Shown: in pieces, positions 1 through 11,510 of the stretch
Numbering within the stretch: the stretch's first letter is position 1
Layout: every line of letters starts with the position of its first letter
Assembly: GCA_023376005.1 (NCBI GenBank)
Contig: CM042176.1
Location: 15,546,212-15,610,211, forward strand
Direction of reading: 5' to 3'
Length of the DNA: 64,000 nucleotides
DNA from: Doryteuthis pealeii
Taxonomy: Eukaryota > Mollusca > Cephalopoda > Myopsida > Loliginidae
Translations under genes and position numbers: made by a program
Notes under the pieces: model-generated
Told to the model about the DNA's origin: nothing
Database searches by the model: none
Seen by the model: only the letters and a program-made list of their open reading frames with translations

Positions 1-362
1 ATATTGTAATCATCTGTTGTTTTAAGAAGTTGAGGAACGCCGTATATTTGAATTTTTTTTTTCTTTTTCGGTTACTTCCGTGATGTTAAATCGGTTACTT
101 CCGTGATGTTAATTCGGCTCGGCTGCTCCTGTGCTCGTGGAGATTGTTCGAAATTCTTTTAATTTTTACTATAAATATAGCCTAGTACTTTCAATAACTC
201 TGAGGATGGAATTTTACTTTCCAAAAATATTTAGAATTAAAAAAAAAGAAAAGTTAAATAAATATAATTTAACACATATTGCATTGTAAATTGCCTTCAA
301 AAATCTTTATATTACACATACACACAATGCTTCAAAGATACTATAAAAAAAACCTTTATATA
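1..362. other. AT-rich sequence without recognised gene
   Basis: Nothing coding is visible. Around 70-115 a phrase of about 24 bases (GGTTACTTCCGTGATGTTAA) occurs twice in tandem. The rest is poly-A/T-rich sequence leading to the first Helitron-like element. Confidence 0.6.
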
Positions 363-988
363 TCTTATTATAATGGAGATTGTGTGTTTTTCTGTCTGTA
401 ACCGAAACTATATTCCTACTCAAGTCACAATTCTCTTAGTTATTGACATCACATTCTCCATGATTTTATTTATATCTAAACCTCAATTATTAATAAAATT
501 GTCATACATTATTAATACTGTTAACTATGTCTACATATTGACAACATGCAATTATATTTATATATACAACAAAATAGCGGTTTACAGTGTGAACGTGAAG
601 GCTAATTTGCATATTAATATTAAAAAATCAAATTTAATAAATATGTGCTTAGTATTATTGATTTCTAACTGTTTGGTTTTATTTTAATGAATATAAGCAA
701 AAATCTCTTCAATGAATCTTAAATGAAATCCATTAACAAGATAAAATAACTGTCATTTTATTCTTTACTTCCTCTTTTAACTAAATACTTAAATTAGAAA
801 AAATAACAATGAAAGACGAGAGTGATGGAAGAGTAAGTTTCAGTTGTTCCATTTTTATTATACTCCCTCTGTTTCAAATCTTTTTATATGTATTCTTATT
901 TAGTTTCATTAGCCTTTCTAATTTAATACAATATTTTATTACATTAAAACTTAAATACTTGCACCCAGAGGGTGCATATATTTGCTAG
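363..988 (+). mobile_element. Non-autonomous Helitron-like element, copy A
   Basis: This is one of four near-full-length copies (others 15592-16216, 42347-43252, 43438-44091). It begins TCTTATTATAATGG and ends GGTGCATATATTTGCTAG. A GCACCC/GGGTGC hairpin with a 3-base loop sits at 961-975, 13 bases before the 3' end. The base before the element is A and the base after it is T in every copy, with no target duplication. A 5'-TC start, a 3'-CTAG (CTRR) end, a subterminal hairpin and A/T insertion are the defining Helitron traits. A 104-codon open frame at 373-687 recurs in other copies but looks like AT-rich repeat sequence. No Rep/helicase is present, so the copy would need outside enzymes. Confidence 0.8.
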
Positions 989-1123
989 TATTTATTAAAA
1001 AAAAAAAAAAGTAGATTTATCCTATATTATAAAGTCTCACATGACTAAGAAAATGTGTCAAAGTACACATGACCCACAAAAACAGTTTTGTAAAAGGTCA
1101 AAAGTCATTACTAAATAATCATC

Positions 1124-1475
1124 ATGTCGCACTATTAGCACATATATACATGACAATCTGATTGTTCTCTGAAGGTCCTATGGGCAGCATCCAGTATCCA
1201 CACAGAGCTGGTCAATGTACATCTTTGCTGGCTACAGGAAAATGTCACTTATGAGTTTGACCTTAATTCTCCAGCAGTGCCCTGCGTGTCTAGTTCGTCT
1301 TACTCGGATGGTTTGGGTGAGATGGGGCAGGTGACTGTACAGCTGCTTTCTTGTGGAGTGTTGTTTTCACATTTGTTTAGGATCGCACGCAGCATTCTTG
1401 TGCAGCATTCCATCTAGTTTATTCTCTATGTGCTTTATTAGAGTCCAAGTGATGCAGTCCTACAGCAGCACTCAC
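1124..1475 (-). mobile_element. Decayed LINE-B 3' fragment
   Basis: Read on the minus strand, this matches the C-terminal part of the reverse-transcriptase ORF seen better at 31128-31912 and 54343-54962 (the stretch with MLR..LNKSWKQ and the HLPPIT/HCWRSKDEL region). It starts at the right with the YGCTTWTLTKR region and ends with the short GAT-repeat tail (ATCATCATG on the plus strand at 1128). It is full of small indels and has no open frame. Confidence 0.6.
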
Positions 1476-1560
1476 ATGACAACGGCTTGGAAGAAAAAGT
1501 TTGGTTGAAATGGTTAAATCATTTTGATTCTTAAGGAATTACTAAAACCATTACTAAAAT

Positions 1561-1561
<1 letters not shown>

Positions 1562-1593
<32 letters not shown>
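1562..1593. repeat. (CA)n microsatellite
   Basis: About 16 CA units directly precede a tRNA-derived SINE. Confidence 0.95.
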
Positions 1594-1596
<3 letters not shown>

Positions 1597-1600
1597 AATG

Positions 1601-1838
1601 GGCCGGATTAGCTCAGTCGGTAGAGCGTTCAGCTAGAAAGCACAAGGTTCCTAGTTCGATACCAGCCCTCGCCAACTCAGTGTATGAGTAGCATAAGGAT
1701 CTGTGCGGTAAAGTAAGGAGCTGATGGTAGGTGTGGCACTCCACCTCAGATGCTAAAACAATCTCCTTGGTCTAGCGCTATTGAAAAGGGGATAGACTCC
1801 CTCGCTGACTGGCTGATACCAACTTTAGGCTGCCCCGT
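1601..1838 (+). mobile_element. tRNA-derived SINE, family S1
   Basis: The 5' end has a pol III type 2 promoter: an A box (TAGCTCAGTCGGTAGAGCG, ~1610-1628) and a B box (AGTTCGATACCAG, ~1652-1664). A body of about 160 bases follows (GCGGTAAAGTAAGGAGCTGATGG) and it ends in CTGATACC..CTTTAGGC plus a short (TA)n tail. The same family occurs at 4735-4950, 14125-14350, 32243-32468, 44648-44815, 44836-45095, 45196-45292 and 53015-53232. The tRNA-like head has no intact cloverleaf and is not a working tRNA. Confidence 0.85.
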
Positions 1839-2200
1839 CGACTTTATATATATATATATGTGAATAGATTTTTGGTACAAGAGAACTTATATAATACTAA
1901 AGGTGGAGGAATCATATGTATATAGGGAGGTAATATTTTATCATAAAATACAAAATAAAGGGAATACAAAGGCCTTTTCGACTGGTACTTTTTCAAGTAT
2001 ACACACCGGTGACAAATAAAAGTCAGATTGTATAAGAAATATTCTTTAAGAACGAATGGAGGTAAGCCAGAGGGGGACAAAAGAAAAGAAAAAAAAAGTG
2101 GGGGGGGTATATGTAGGAGTGTTTTGGTGTTTGTCTGCACAGAGTAGGGCAAAAGAAAGAAATATAAACAGCTTCAAAGATGGTTAAGTGCTGTTTAGCA

Positions 2201-2201
2201 T

Positions 2202-2233
<32 letters not shown>

Positions 2234-2252
2234 TATATATACACACACACAC
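2201..2252. repeat. (AT)n/(AC)n compound microsatellite
   Basis: Alternating TA and CA runs that abut the tail of the following minus-strand SINE. Confidence 0.9.
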
Positions 2253-2253
2253 C

Positions 2254-2528
2254 AACCCCTCCACACAAGTAGGAGGCAACACAAGGCCAATTTATTAAGC
2301 GGAGTTTAAAAGGTTTGAATTCAGAGTTTTCCTTCTCCTAGATTGGTTGCCTAACCAAGGTTAAAGAGCCCAGCCTGTCCTACTATTTACCCATAGCTGG
2401 AGGGAGAATAGATTCATACCTTTCCCTAGGGTATTAGTGTTATGTGAAATGAAAACAACTCCATCCAGGATTTGAACTCAAGTCGAGGAGTCCATTTCGT
2501 ACAACTCGAACCATTATACCATGCAAAC
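2254..2528 (-). mobile_element. tRNA-derived SINE, family S2
   Basis: On the minus strand a degenerate A box (GGTATAATGGTTCGAG) and B box (GAGTTCAAATCC) are followed by a body ending in CCACACAAG..GGGGTTGG and a (TA)n tail. Other copies lie at 39508-39720 (+), 56765-57044 (+) and 58872-59090 (-). The 56.7-kb copy has a 14-bp target duplication, which supports LINE-driven retroposition of the family. Confidence 0.75.
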
Positions 2529-2544
2529 TAAAATTTTATATATA

Positions 2545-3560
2545 CTAGCAAAAGTATGCACCATCCCCTACCGAGTGCAAGTATTTAAGTTCTAATGTAA
2601 TAAAATATATTAATGCTTGAAGGCAACCACAAATGCATGTATCGCATAAAATTCGATAATTATAGAAAATAATCTTGACAAGTAAATCTCGCAAAGGATG
2701 GTTCGCTATGCAGAACACCGTACAGACTGTTTCGACTTTATTAAGTCTCTTCAGCGATGTATACTAACGACTCCCCTCCGACAGGAATCGAAACCGGGAC
2801 TTCACAGGCATAGTCAGAGACCATATCCGTTCGGCCGCCGGTACATAGCGAACAATCCCTGCGAAATTAACCTTGTCAATGATACTATTATTACACGCCC
2901 CTGCCATAGTAGGCAAGTGGACGTTTTATTTAGTAAACAAACCCGGCCGTACTATAATTATCGAATTTTATGCGATACATGCATTTGTGGTTGCCTTCAA
3001 GCAAAAATATAAATAATAATTTATTCAACATTGCTTCTATTAAAAAAAACAAACATCCAAAAATCTTAAAATATATTAAATTAGAAAGACTAACAAAACT
3101 AAACGAAGAGCAAATATTAAAATATTACACTTATTTTAATGTCATTTTAATTGATTTCTATATAAAATTATATATACAATTGCTTTTAATATGTTTGAGC
3201 CTGACATGATGGTATTAGAAATCAGTAACAGCAAATAACTATTTATCAAACCCAGTTTTGTTAAAATCATTATGCAAATTAATCCCACGATATATTATGT
3301 AAATCTTTATTTCTTAGAGATATATAACACATATTTCAAGATTTTAAATGCATTAATAATATGAGCAGTTTTGCAACAAATATAATTCAGCTATACTTTG
3401 ATAGAGACATTGTTAATAAATAAGATGCTAATTAAGATTAAATGATGATTATTTAATAATTGTTGAGAAAATAACTTAAATAACTAAGGAAATCATAAGA
3501 TCAGTGGTGACATAGTTTCGGTTACAGATAGACAGTTACAAAATCTCCATTATAATGAGA
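2545..3560 (-). mobile_element. Helitron-like element, second subfamily, with nested MITE
   Basis: On the minus strand it starts TCTCATTATAATGG (at 3560) and ends TTTTGCTAG (at 2545), bounded by A and T as in copy A. A weaker GCAC/GTGC hairpin sits at ~2561-2581. The internal sequence differs from the 626-bp subfamily but shares both ends. A 390-bp element with long terminal inverted repeats is inserted at 2614-3003. Confidence 0.65.
2614..3003. mobile_element. MITE with 52-bp terminal inverted repeats
   Basis: The left end at 2614-2665 (TGCTTGAAGGCAACCACAAA...) is the exact inverse of 2952-3003. The inner 286 bp is GC-richer than its surroundings. Flanks are AT-rich, so the target duplication is ambiguous. 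The 104-codon open frame at 2698-3012 crosses the right repeat and resembles no known protein. Confidence 0.8.
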
Positions 3561-3603
3561 TACTAGCTGAAATACCCAGTCCATGATTGTACTAAAAGAA
3601 TTT

Positions 3604-4440
3604 TAGGAATACTAGGGAGTGAGAGAGAAAGGGTAAGAGGAAAATAATTTAGCAAATTCCTCATCAAATTAAAAAATGTTTTTGCTAAGAATGCACATAT
3701 TACAATGTTCATTTATTTTAGGAATTTTTTTTTTGTTTGTTTTTCTTGTTTACATTTAAAATATTTTATAAATGTAATCTTAAACTTGTGAGTGTTTTGA
3801 AACAATTTTATTTATTTAAAAACATTTTTTATTAGTACTTGATGGGAATACTTAAAACCATATAACAGTGTGTGGATTATTAGTATTAGATGGGAATACC
3901 TGAAACCATATAACTGTGTACAAATTATTAGTATTAGATAGGAAAACTTGAAACCATATAATTGTGTACAAAATAGAGACCCTATTAATAAATAAGCCGT
4001 TCATTAATGACTATTTCATAGTTGTTGAGAATAGAACTTAAATAACTAAGGAAATTGTGAGATCAGTGGTGACAATTTCGGTTACAGATAGACAGTTACA
4101 AAATTATTTTAGTACAGTCATGGACTGGGTATTTCAACTAGTATCTCATTATAATGAGGAATATTAGGGAGTGAGAGAGAAAGGGTAAGAGGAAAATAAT
4201 TTAAATTCCTCTTAAAATTAAAAAAATGTTTTTGCTAAGAATGCACATATTACAATGTTCATTCATTTTAGGAATTTTTTTGTTTGTTTTTCTTGTTTAC
4301 ATTTAAAAATTTTTTTAAATGTAATCTTAAACTTGTGAGTGTTTTGAAACAATTTTATTTATTTAAAAACATTTTTTTATACATATGACAAAAATTTAAA
4401 TTCAGTTCTTAACTGCTTGGTGAGTTGAAGTGATAAAATT
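3604..4440. repeat. Locally duplicated segment
   Basis: A stretch of about 220 bp beginning GGGAGTGAGAGAGAAAGGG occurs at ~3604-3835 and again at ~4166-4378. Between them a ~62-bp phrase (GATGGGAATACTTAAAACCA) is repeated three times (3841-3970), followed by another Helitron-end fragment (3990-4160). Confidence 0.75.
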
Positions 4441-4461
4441 CATTTATTTTCATTTTTACTC

Positions 4462-4462
<1 letters not shown>

Positions 4463-4499
<37 letters not shown>
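4463..4499. repeat. Poly-A tract
   Basis: A 37-base A run immediately precedes a repeat fragment (4500-4720) of the R600 family. Confidence 0.95.
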
Positions 4500-4502
<3 letters not shown>

Positions 4503-4950
4503 ACCATTTATGCAGAAAATGTTGCATATTAATTCAAATGGGGCTTTAGAATACACCGACTGCACCTCTACAGAGGGGTAAGACCCCCCTCCAATGGGAC
4601 CAACTATTGTCTTTGGGTGGTGACCTGTGATGCTTGAGGATGGAATCCTGGTGGCTGAGCAATGTATGACCTGCAATATTCCACTTTGACCCTTAAGCTA
4701 GACGGGCAGTCAGAGAAGCCTCCTCTGAAGATATATGTTAGGCCAGTCAATAGACTGTCCGACTAGACTACAAGGTTTCAGGTTTGATACTGGCCCTCGC
4801 TAACTCAGCGTATGACTAGCATGGGGAATTGTGCGGTAAAGTGAGAAGCTGATGGTAGGACCATTAGTGCCAAAAACAATCTCCTTGTTATAGCGCTAGT
4901 GAAAAGGGGATAGACTCCCTGGCTGATACCGACTTTAGGCCACGACGATG
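4500..4950 (+). mobile_element. R600 repeat fragment followed by SINE S1
   Basis: 4500-4720 matches the head of the ~600-bp R600 repeat (best copy 35866-36470). 4735-4950 is an S1 SINE copy with a decayed promoter and a poly-T stretch at its end. Confidence 0.6.
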
Positions 4951-5685
4951 CTTTTTTTTTTTTTTTTTTTTTTACAATACTAGTGTTGTCTAAGAGAAAC
5001 TACCTTAACACATTGTTAACTGTAATTGTAATGTATTTTTACACTGTTGGCCATCCATAGCAACAAAATGTATCACTGGTGTGCTCCTATGAATTTGCCT
5101 TGTTTGGTCGGGGGGGGGGGTCTTCTGTTTGGACTGATGGGGGTCCATTAACATGGAGGGGGGGGGTGATGAAAAGGTCATGTGTTCAGTACAGAAGCAC
5201 TTGATTTATAAGTTTTTTAAAAAAAGAAAAATTGAGATCAAATTCCCAAGTTGTTACTGTCTTTAGACCCCTGGGTGTGGTTATCTGGGGACACAAGAAC
5301 TTGAGCCCAGAGAATCGTCACCCCACCCCCTAGGCAGCAACCCCACTCGTCATTTAAATGGGTAAAGGTCAATATTTGATGCTAGAGGTGTCCCCAAAGA
5401 GAAGTGCCAACAGAGTTTAGCAATATTTTTGTGCATCCAAAACAAGGTCGATTTTAGTGTGTATGCAGGGGGATGGGGGGGGTCACCAAAAATCAAAAAT
5501 TTGACCTTGTGACATTTTGCCCTTGAAAGCAATGAACAAATTCCAACAGGTCTTGAAGAGCCATTTTTATTTATTTTAGAATTTTCAAAACAAAAGTAAA
5601 TTCCTATATTGGCAAAACAGACGTAGATGCCAGATGAAGTACCTAAGGAAACATTGAAGCAAATTATTTTCTTCTTTTAAACCAA
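4951..5685. other. Unassigned sequence with G-runs
   Basis: No gene or recognised repeat is seen. Several homopolymer G runs occur (about 5110-5119, 5158-5167, 5473-5480). The open frame at 5350-5532 (-) has no recognisable domain. Confidence 0.4.
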
Positions 5686-6166
5686 CCAGCAAAAAATATG
5701 CACCCTCATTATGCAAATTAATCCCACGATATATTATGTCAATCTTTATTTCTTAGAGATATATAACACATATTTCAAGATTTTAAATGCATTAATAATA
5801 TGAGCAGTTTTGCAGCAAATATAACTCAGCTATACTTTGATAGAGACATTGTTAATAAATAAGATGCTAATTAAGATTAATAATGATTATTCAATAATGT
5901 TGAGAAAATGACTTAAATAACTAAGGAAATCATAAGATCAGTGGTGACATAGTTTCGGTTAAGATTAAATAATGATTGTTGAGAAAATGACTTAAATAAC
6001 TAAGGAAATCATAAGATCAGTGGTGACATAGTTTCGGTTAAGATTAAATAATGATTATTCAATAATTGTTGAGAAAATGACTTAAATAACTAAGGAAATC
6101 ATAAGATCAGTGGTGACATAGTTTCGGTTACAGATAGACAGTTACAAAATCTCCATTATAATGAGA
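5686..6166 (-). mobile_element. Helitron-like element, second subfamily
   Basis: On the minus strand it starts TCTCATTATAATGG at 6166 and ends TTTTTTGCTGG at 5686 (CTRR), with A before and T after. An internal phrase (AACTAAGGAAATCATAAGATC) is repeated three times between 5920 and 6125, with units of about 75-85 bp. A related remnant without its terminal hairpin follows directly at 6168-6660. Confidence 0.6.
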
Positions 6167-6663
6167 TACTAGTATTTAAGTTTTAATATAATTAAATATC
6201 ATATTGAATTAGAAAGACTAATGAAATTAAATAAGAACGCAAAAATATTACACTTATTTTCACTTTATTCTAATTGATTTCAATATAAATTACACATAGG
6301 ATCGTTTTAAATAGGTTTGAGAATAAAACAATATTAGAAATCAATAACCCAGGTAATAATTTATTAAAACCAGTATGCAAATTATTTACACCATATACTA
6401 TGTAAACCTTTAGTTCTTAATGATATATAACACGCATTGCAGGATTTTAAACACATTAATAATATGGGCTGTTTTGAGGCAAATCTATCTCAGCTAGACC
6501 TTTATAGAGACATTGATAATAAATAAGATGCTAATTAAGATTAAATAATGATTATTTGATAAGCAATGAGAATATAACATAAATAACTAAGGAAATTGTG
6601 ACATTTGTGGTGATGTAATTACGGTTATAGACAGACCTTAATAGACACTGTTAATAAATAAGA

Positions 6664-6945
6664 TGGTTGGTTTGGTTGGTTTATTCATTTTAACGGCATA
6701 TCAACCCGTCCAGGGTTATATCATGCCTAGCGGTTGGGGTGTTATACATATTGTGTATTCATATATATACTTTTAGTAATTGGTTTTAACAATGTGTTAG
6801 CATTATTGGGAATTATATTGTATAGCATTGATTTGTTTCATGTCTATATTCTATGGTATAATTTTATTTCCCTCAAAAAGGAGAAAATATCCCCAATGTT
6901 AACATTTTCAAATAGATCCTTCATATTGTTTGCTTTAAAATAATG
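6664..6945 (-). mobile_element. LINE-A 3' end
   Basis: Read on the minus strand, this encodes the last residues of a LINE ORF (NNMKDLFENVN..REIKLYHRI, then stop). A 3' UTR follows, ending in GGGTTGATATGCCGTTAAAA and a short tail. It matches the insertion at 57841-58300 base by base over most of its length. The plus-strand frame at 6734-6943 is only a shadow of this. Confidence 0.75.
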
Positions 6946-7318
6946 GTTTCTGATGGGAGCAATAATGATTATTTAATAACCATTGAGAATATATCAAATA
7001 GCTAAGGGAATTGTGATGTTGGCGGTGATGTAATTTCGTTTATAGGACAGACAGATTTAGATAAAAGATATCAAAAATTGTTAAAACAATAGAAGAAACA
7101 TAGAATTGTTTTTCTCTCTCTAACAAAAGTTTTTTTGTTTCAGTGAGTTCACTTCATAAAAAAAAACCAAAACACCCACCCACCTACCAACAAGAAAAGA
7201 ACAAAAAAAAAATGAAGCTAATTCTTTTTTTCTTTTAATTTCCTTTTAAAAGAAAGAGACACACTTTTGGTTTGTATCCAGAATATCTTGCATAATAAAT
7301 GTCTGTAGGAATAAATTT
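6946..7318. other. AT-rich Helitron-derived debris
   Basis: 6955-7070 repeats internal Helitron phrases (AATAATGATTATTTAATAA, GTGATGTAATTTCG). The rest has no recognised feature. Confidence 0.4.
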
Positions 7319-7326
7319 AGTTTTTG

Positions 7327-7599
7327 GGTAATTTTCACCTTTAGTTGTCAAAATCCCAACATAAAATTGTGCGTGCGCATTATCTGAAATGAACTTAATT
7401 GTTATTAAGAACACATTTTATGATATTTTTGTGTTAAAGCATGCAGTTATATTGTTTTCAAAAAAAGTTTTTAAGATTTGTGTATTTCGCACAGAGACTT
7501 TCAAAATGGCAACTGGCTTGTTTCAAAGTGGAAGTCAAGGGAGATTACTCTAATTGCCTTATTTGCTAGGAATTTTGACAACTAAAGGTGAAAATTACC
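7327..7599. mobile_element. MITE family M1 (GGTAATTTTCACC ends)
   Basis: The terminal inverted repeats GGTAATTTTCACCTTTAGTT / AACTAAAGGTGAAAATTACC bound 273 bp. The flanks AGTTTTTG and AGTTTTTC match at 7 of 8 bases. Two further copies, 27649-28056 and 61618-62051, have perfect 8-bp target duplications (AATATATT and AATAAGAA). Confidence 0.85.
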
Positions 7600-7737
7600 A
7601 GTTTTTCTTTTTTTTTGGGGGGGGGATTAATGTTTGACTTTAAAATAAATTTGTATTCCTGCCGTAATGAACTTAAAAAAATTAAAAAAATTAAAATTCT
7701 CTGAATTTTTGAATTCACACTGAACTGGACACATAGC

Positions 7738-8032
7738 CTAGTGGATAAAGGAGTTAGGTTAAGACAGTTCTAAGTGACAGTTATCTCTAGACTGCAGGTT
7801 CAATCCTGGTCAGGGGCAGCAGTAACAAGAATAATATTTAACACAGCTTAACACCTGTAGCCCAGCTATGGTTAGCGGAATGAGAACAGGATACCCCAGT
7901 GGACTGAATAAAGGGTTAGGTTCAAAGTTCCGTGATGGCTCCTGATAACGACGAGAAATACCTGAAGAAGGCTGGAGGGTACATCGGCCGAAATGTTGTA
8001 CAGATAAGAATAAAGATGAGAACAATAGTCTG
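7738..8032 (+). mobile_element. tRNA-derived SINE-like element, family S4
   Basis: An A-box-like TAGCCTAGTGGATAAAGG and a B-box-like CAGGTTCAATCCTGG are followed by a body. The body ends with CTGAAGAAGGC..CGGCCGAAATGTTG, the same kind of CTGANGA-stem-GAAA motif found near the Penelope-like repeats. Only one copy is seen in the window. Confidence 0.6.
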
Positions 8033-8145
8033 AATAATCCAAATAATATTAAAAAACAATGTTTAAATTCATTAATTCAGAAAAAAAACTGATATCATTA
8101 CCTCTTATTCTCTAAATAATGGGTTATAGCATAGATACATACAAT

Positions 8146-8336
8146 GGTTATTTCCTATAAGTCTAACATAAACAAAGGGGAACAACTCTTGATTGATAAA
8201 TTATTTATTTATTTTCCCATTAAACTAACCCTAAACCCTAACTCAGTCTTCTTTTTTCCTAGTAGATCAATAAATAAATAATTTATCAGTCAAGAGTGGT
8301 TCCCCTTTGTTTATGTTAGACTTATAGGAAATAACC
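8146..8336. mobile_element. MITE family M2, founder-like single copy
   Basis: The 191-bp element has ~60-bp inverted repeats from GGTTATTTCCTATAAGTC to GACTTATAGGAAATAACC, and an exact 8-bp target duplication, CATACAAT (8138-8145 and 8337-8344). The core is a telomere-like run (AACCCTAAACCCTAA). The host sequence to its left (8055-8145) is the same sequence that forms the rest of each satellite unit at 16463-21480. Confidence 0.9.
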
Positions 8337-9704
8337 CATACAATTTCAGTGCAGAATCAGAAAGAACATACAATTTTACATAAGACTGACAAATTTTATC
8401 AAAATTGCTCCAATGGTAAAGAAATTACTTAATTTCTTATTTTGAATTGGTTTGTGATTTGACAACTTTTTTTTTTGTACCTAACATTTCGGGCTTTAAA
8501 GTCTATAAATAATGGAGAATCGGTCTCAATTTGTTTGTAACCGAAACCATGTCACTGCTTATGACACAATATGTGAATTAATTTTATTTCATTTATTCTT
8601 TAATTCATTCATTCTTTTTCGATTTAATTTTTGTCTTAATCTTTTTGTAATATTCAATATTAATAATAATAAAAAGAAAGTTAGTTTTTTTTATATTTTT
8701 GGGTCATATTACCCAGATATTTAATCAACGGAATAATTCTGAACGAGTAAAAATAAAATAGATTAGGTATACCCAAAATTGACCTAAAATCTGCTTTTAA
8801 CAAATGAATTTAGCCCCCCACTCCAGAAAATAATTTACCAAAAATCAGGGAATTTTCAGATTTTAATGAAATTTTCAGTGTTGATTTATCAATGAATGAA
8901 CTTTATAATGCATTATTTATTTTATCTCAAAACTCATTTTTTTCAGGTCACTTAATTTTGCAACCGCTTATTTTGGGGGCGTAAAATCTAGGCGAGTTGG
9001 TCAGCATTTGATACTAATTACAGTAGAAATAAAAAGATAAGAGACCGAAGTTATGAATACAAAAAAAAATTTTTTAAGGGGAATATTCTATGAGAAAATA
9101 AGTACCAAAAATCGGAAAATAAAACGTAAAAAAAAAAAAAAATAAATTTTGCAGATTTCTTTTTACTCATTTCAATAATTATTTAATTGGCTATTATCTT
9201 ATAAAAGAAAAAATTATACATTGATATTTTTTCTTAAAAAAAAAAGGGGGGGGGGAATTTTCAATAGAGTTTTTCTTCAAAACTTCTTTGTTTGACTATA
9301 TAATAAGGTTTGCATTAAATAGATATTTATTTCTAGAATCTAAAAATATAACATTTTAAACTTAACATCAGAATATTTATATTTTAAATGAATTTTATAT
9401 ATTAATTTTTCATAGCAAAAATACTTAATTAAAGTTTTGAAATAAAATAACTGATGAATTATGAAATTCATTAATTGATTAATCAATACTGGAAATTTCA
9501 TTAAAATCGGATAATTCCCTGATTTTTGGTAAATTCTTTTGCAATGTTACATTAAATTTGTAAACACGCCATATTTCAAGAGCATTAATGGCCAAACACA
9601 ATCAAAATTGATTTAAAAAAATTGGTTTAAATGTATTAAAAATGAATTAAATGTGTAATATTATTTTGCTTTTTTATTGATGGTAATTTTTTACTACTTA
9701 TCAG

Positions 9705-10293
9705 TTTGAGTTTGAGTTTTGTTTAACAGCATATCAACCCCTGTGGGTCATTTAATGCCAAAAAGGTTATTTTGGATTTCAGACTTTAAGGTAGTGGTTC
9801 TATGGAGATAATTGGTTATGTTCTGTTATATTTTGTTGAAAAGGTTGCTTTTTTTAATAAAATTTAAAATGTTTTCAGGGTTTGTATTCTTGAAGATGTC
9901 TTTCAGGTTTCTAGCTTGATAGTAATTTGCGCGGATATGTTTAAGTCTGTTACAATTTAGAAGGATATGCTTGGTTGTAAGTTGTACTTTGCATGTTGGG
10001 CACACTGGGGCACCCTCCCCTTTTAACAGGTACGAATGGGTAATGTGGGTGTGCCCAATACGCAATCTGGCAAGTATTACTTCTTCTCTTCTAATGCTTC
10101 TGTGGCCCGTCGGCCACTCTCCAATAACTTCTTGTATTTCGTGGAGCTTGTTTTGAGTCAGATTGTCCCATGATTTCTGCCATTTGTCTAATATAAATTT
10201 GTTTATGGTTGGTTTCAGATCTGTATATGGGATTTTAGATTTGCTCATATGTGTCTGAAGTGCCTTTCTTGCGGCTTTGATCGATTTAGACAA
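9705..10293 (-). mobile_element. LINE-A 3' fragment (post-RT C-terminal region)
   Basis: The 155-codon open frame 9826-10293 (-) encodes the C-terminal tail of a non-LTR retrotransposon ORF2. It contains the LARLRIGHTHITHSYLL stretch and a Cys-rich CPTC...KHILLNC motif of the kind that follows the RNase H-like region in I/Jockey-type LINEs. The stop is followed by a 3' UTR ending in GGCATTAAATGACCCA..GGTTGATATGC. The catalytic RT domain is absent, so the copy is 5'-truncated. The family assignment is from motif memory and not proven. Confidence 0.8.
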
Positions 10294-10478
10294 AAGTTTG
10301 ACCTTAAATAATGGATTTAATTAATTTTAATTTGTTATTAAAAAACTGTAGCAGACGATCTTTGGGTATAGCTAAAATTAGGCATTAGCATTTTTGTCGT
10401 CTGCTAGGAATTTTAAAAGCGAATTAAAAATAATTAAATCTATTATTTAAGGTCAAACTTTGTCTAAATCGATAAGTA
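10275..10478. mobile_element. Small MITE-like inverted repeat
   Basis: ATCGATTTAGACAAA..GTTTGACC at ~10277-10305 is mirrored by GGTCAAAC..TTTGTCTAAATCGAT at ~10451-10474. The inner arms carry GCAGACGA/TCGTCTGC. It abuts the LINE-A fragment inside the giant inverted repeat. Confidence 0.65.
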
Positions 10479-11510
10479 GTAACATAATAACCATCATTAA
10501 AAAAAAAAAAATATCATTACATATGCAGTTTATTTTTAAAAGATTTAAAACCATTTGTTTTGGTCAATTTCGACGCGATCTGCCATTCAGCCTCTTTTAA
10601 GTGCTTGTTTACAATTTTACAGTAACATTCGCGATTGCAAAAAAGTTTACCAAAAATCAGGTAATTATCCGATTTTAATGAAATTTTCAGTATTGATTTA
10701 ACAATTAATGAATTTTATAATGCATCAGTTATTTTATTTCAAAACTTTAATTTAGTATTTTTGCTATGAAAAATTAATATATAAAATTCATTTAAAATCT
10801 GAAAATCCGATGTTAAGTTTAAAATGTTATATTTTTAGATTCTAAAAATAAATATCTACTTAATGCAAACCTTATTTTAGTTGCCAAAAGTAATAAGTTT
10901 TGAAGAAAAACTCAATTGAAAATGTACCCCTTCCCCTTTTTAAGCAGAAAAAACATCGATGTATAATTTTTTTTTTTTATAAAATAATAGCCAATTAAAT
11001 AATTATCGAAATGATTAAAAAAGAAATCTCCAAAAAATTATTTATTATTTTTTTACATTTATTTTTCGATTTTCGGTACTTATTTTCTCATAAAACAACA
11101 ACCGTAAAAAAAAAATTTTTTGTTTCCATTCATAACTTCGGTCTTTTATCTCTTTATTTATACTGTAATTAGTATCGAAAATGACCAACTCGCAAAACAT
11201 TTTACGCCCCCAACATAAGGGGGGAGTCAAAACTAAGTGACCTGGAAAAAAAAATGAGAAAGTTTTGAAATAAAATAAATAATGCATTATAAAGATCGTT
11301 CATTGATAAATAAACACTGAAAATTTCATTAAAATCCGATAATTCCCTGATTTTTGGTAAATTATTTTCTGTAGGGGGGCTAAAGCCATTTTGTCAAAAA
11401 CGCATTTTAGGCTCATTTTGCCAGTAGCTAGCTAAAATAGATAAATTATTTATCTATTTTATTGTTACTCGTTCAGATTTATTCTGTTGAATAAATATCC
11501 GCTTAAATAA

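Larger units (their letters stand above)
8715..11510. repeat. Giant inverted repeat with ~0.8-kb arms
   Basis: The left arm at ~8715-9560 and the right arm at ~10640-11510 are imperfect inverses. Mirrored landmarks include TTTAGCCCCCC/GGGGGGCTAAA, ACCAAAAATCAGGGAATT and its inverse, and GAACGAGTAAAAATAAAATAG against its inverse near 11450-11475. A ~1.08-kb spacer holds a LINE-A 3' fragment and a small MITE. A third partial arm lies at 11880-12005, and a further fragment at 15127-15185. It may be a foldback transposon or one with long inverted ends; no transposase is visible. Confidence 0.75.

Noticed and set aside
373..687. 104-codon frame, nearly repeated at 15566-15853, 42300-42554 and 43767-44081 (-), as a conserved small membrane protein
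   Set aside because: It lies inside the Helitron-like repeat and its likeness between copies follows from DNA repeat identity. One copy is interrupted by a transposon and the composition is that of AT-rich sequence.
1601..1672. Functional tRNA gene
   Set aside because: A and B boxes are present but the cloverleaf is not intact, and a SINE body follows; the same head recurs in many copies. The same reasoning applies to 34083-34935, with some doubt for the best units.
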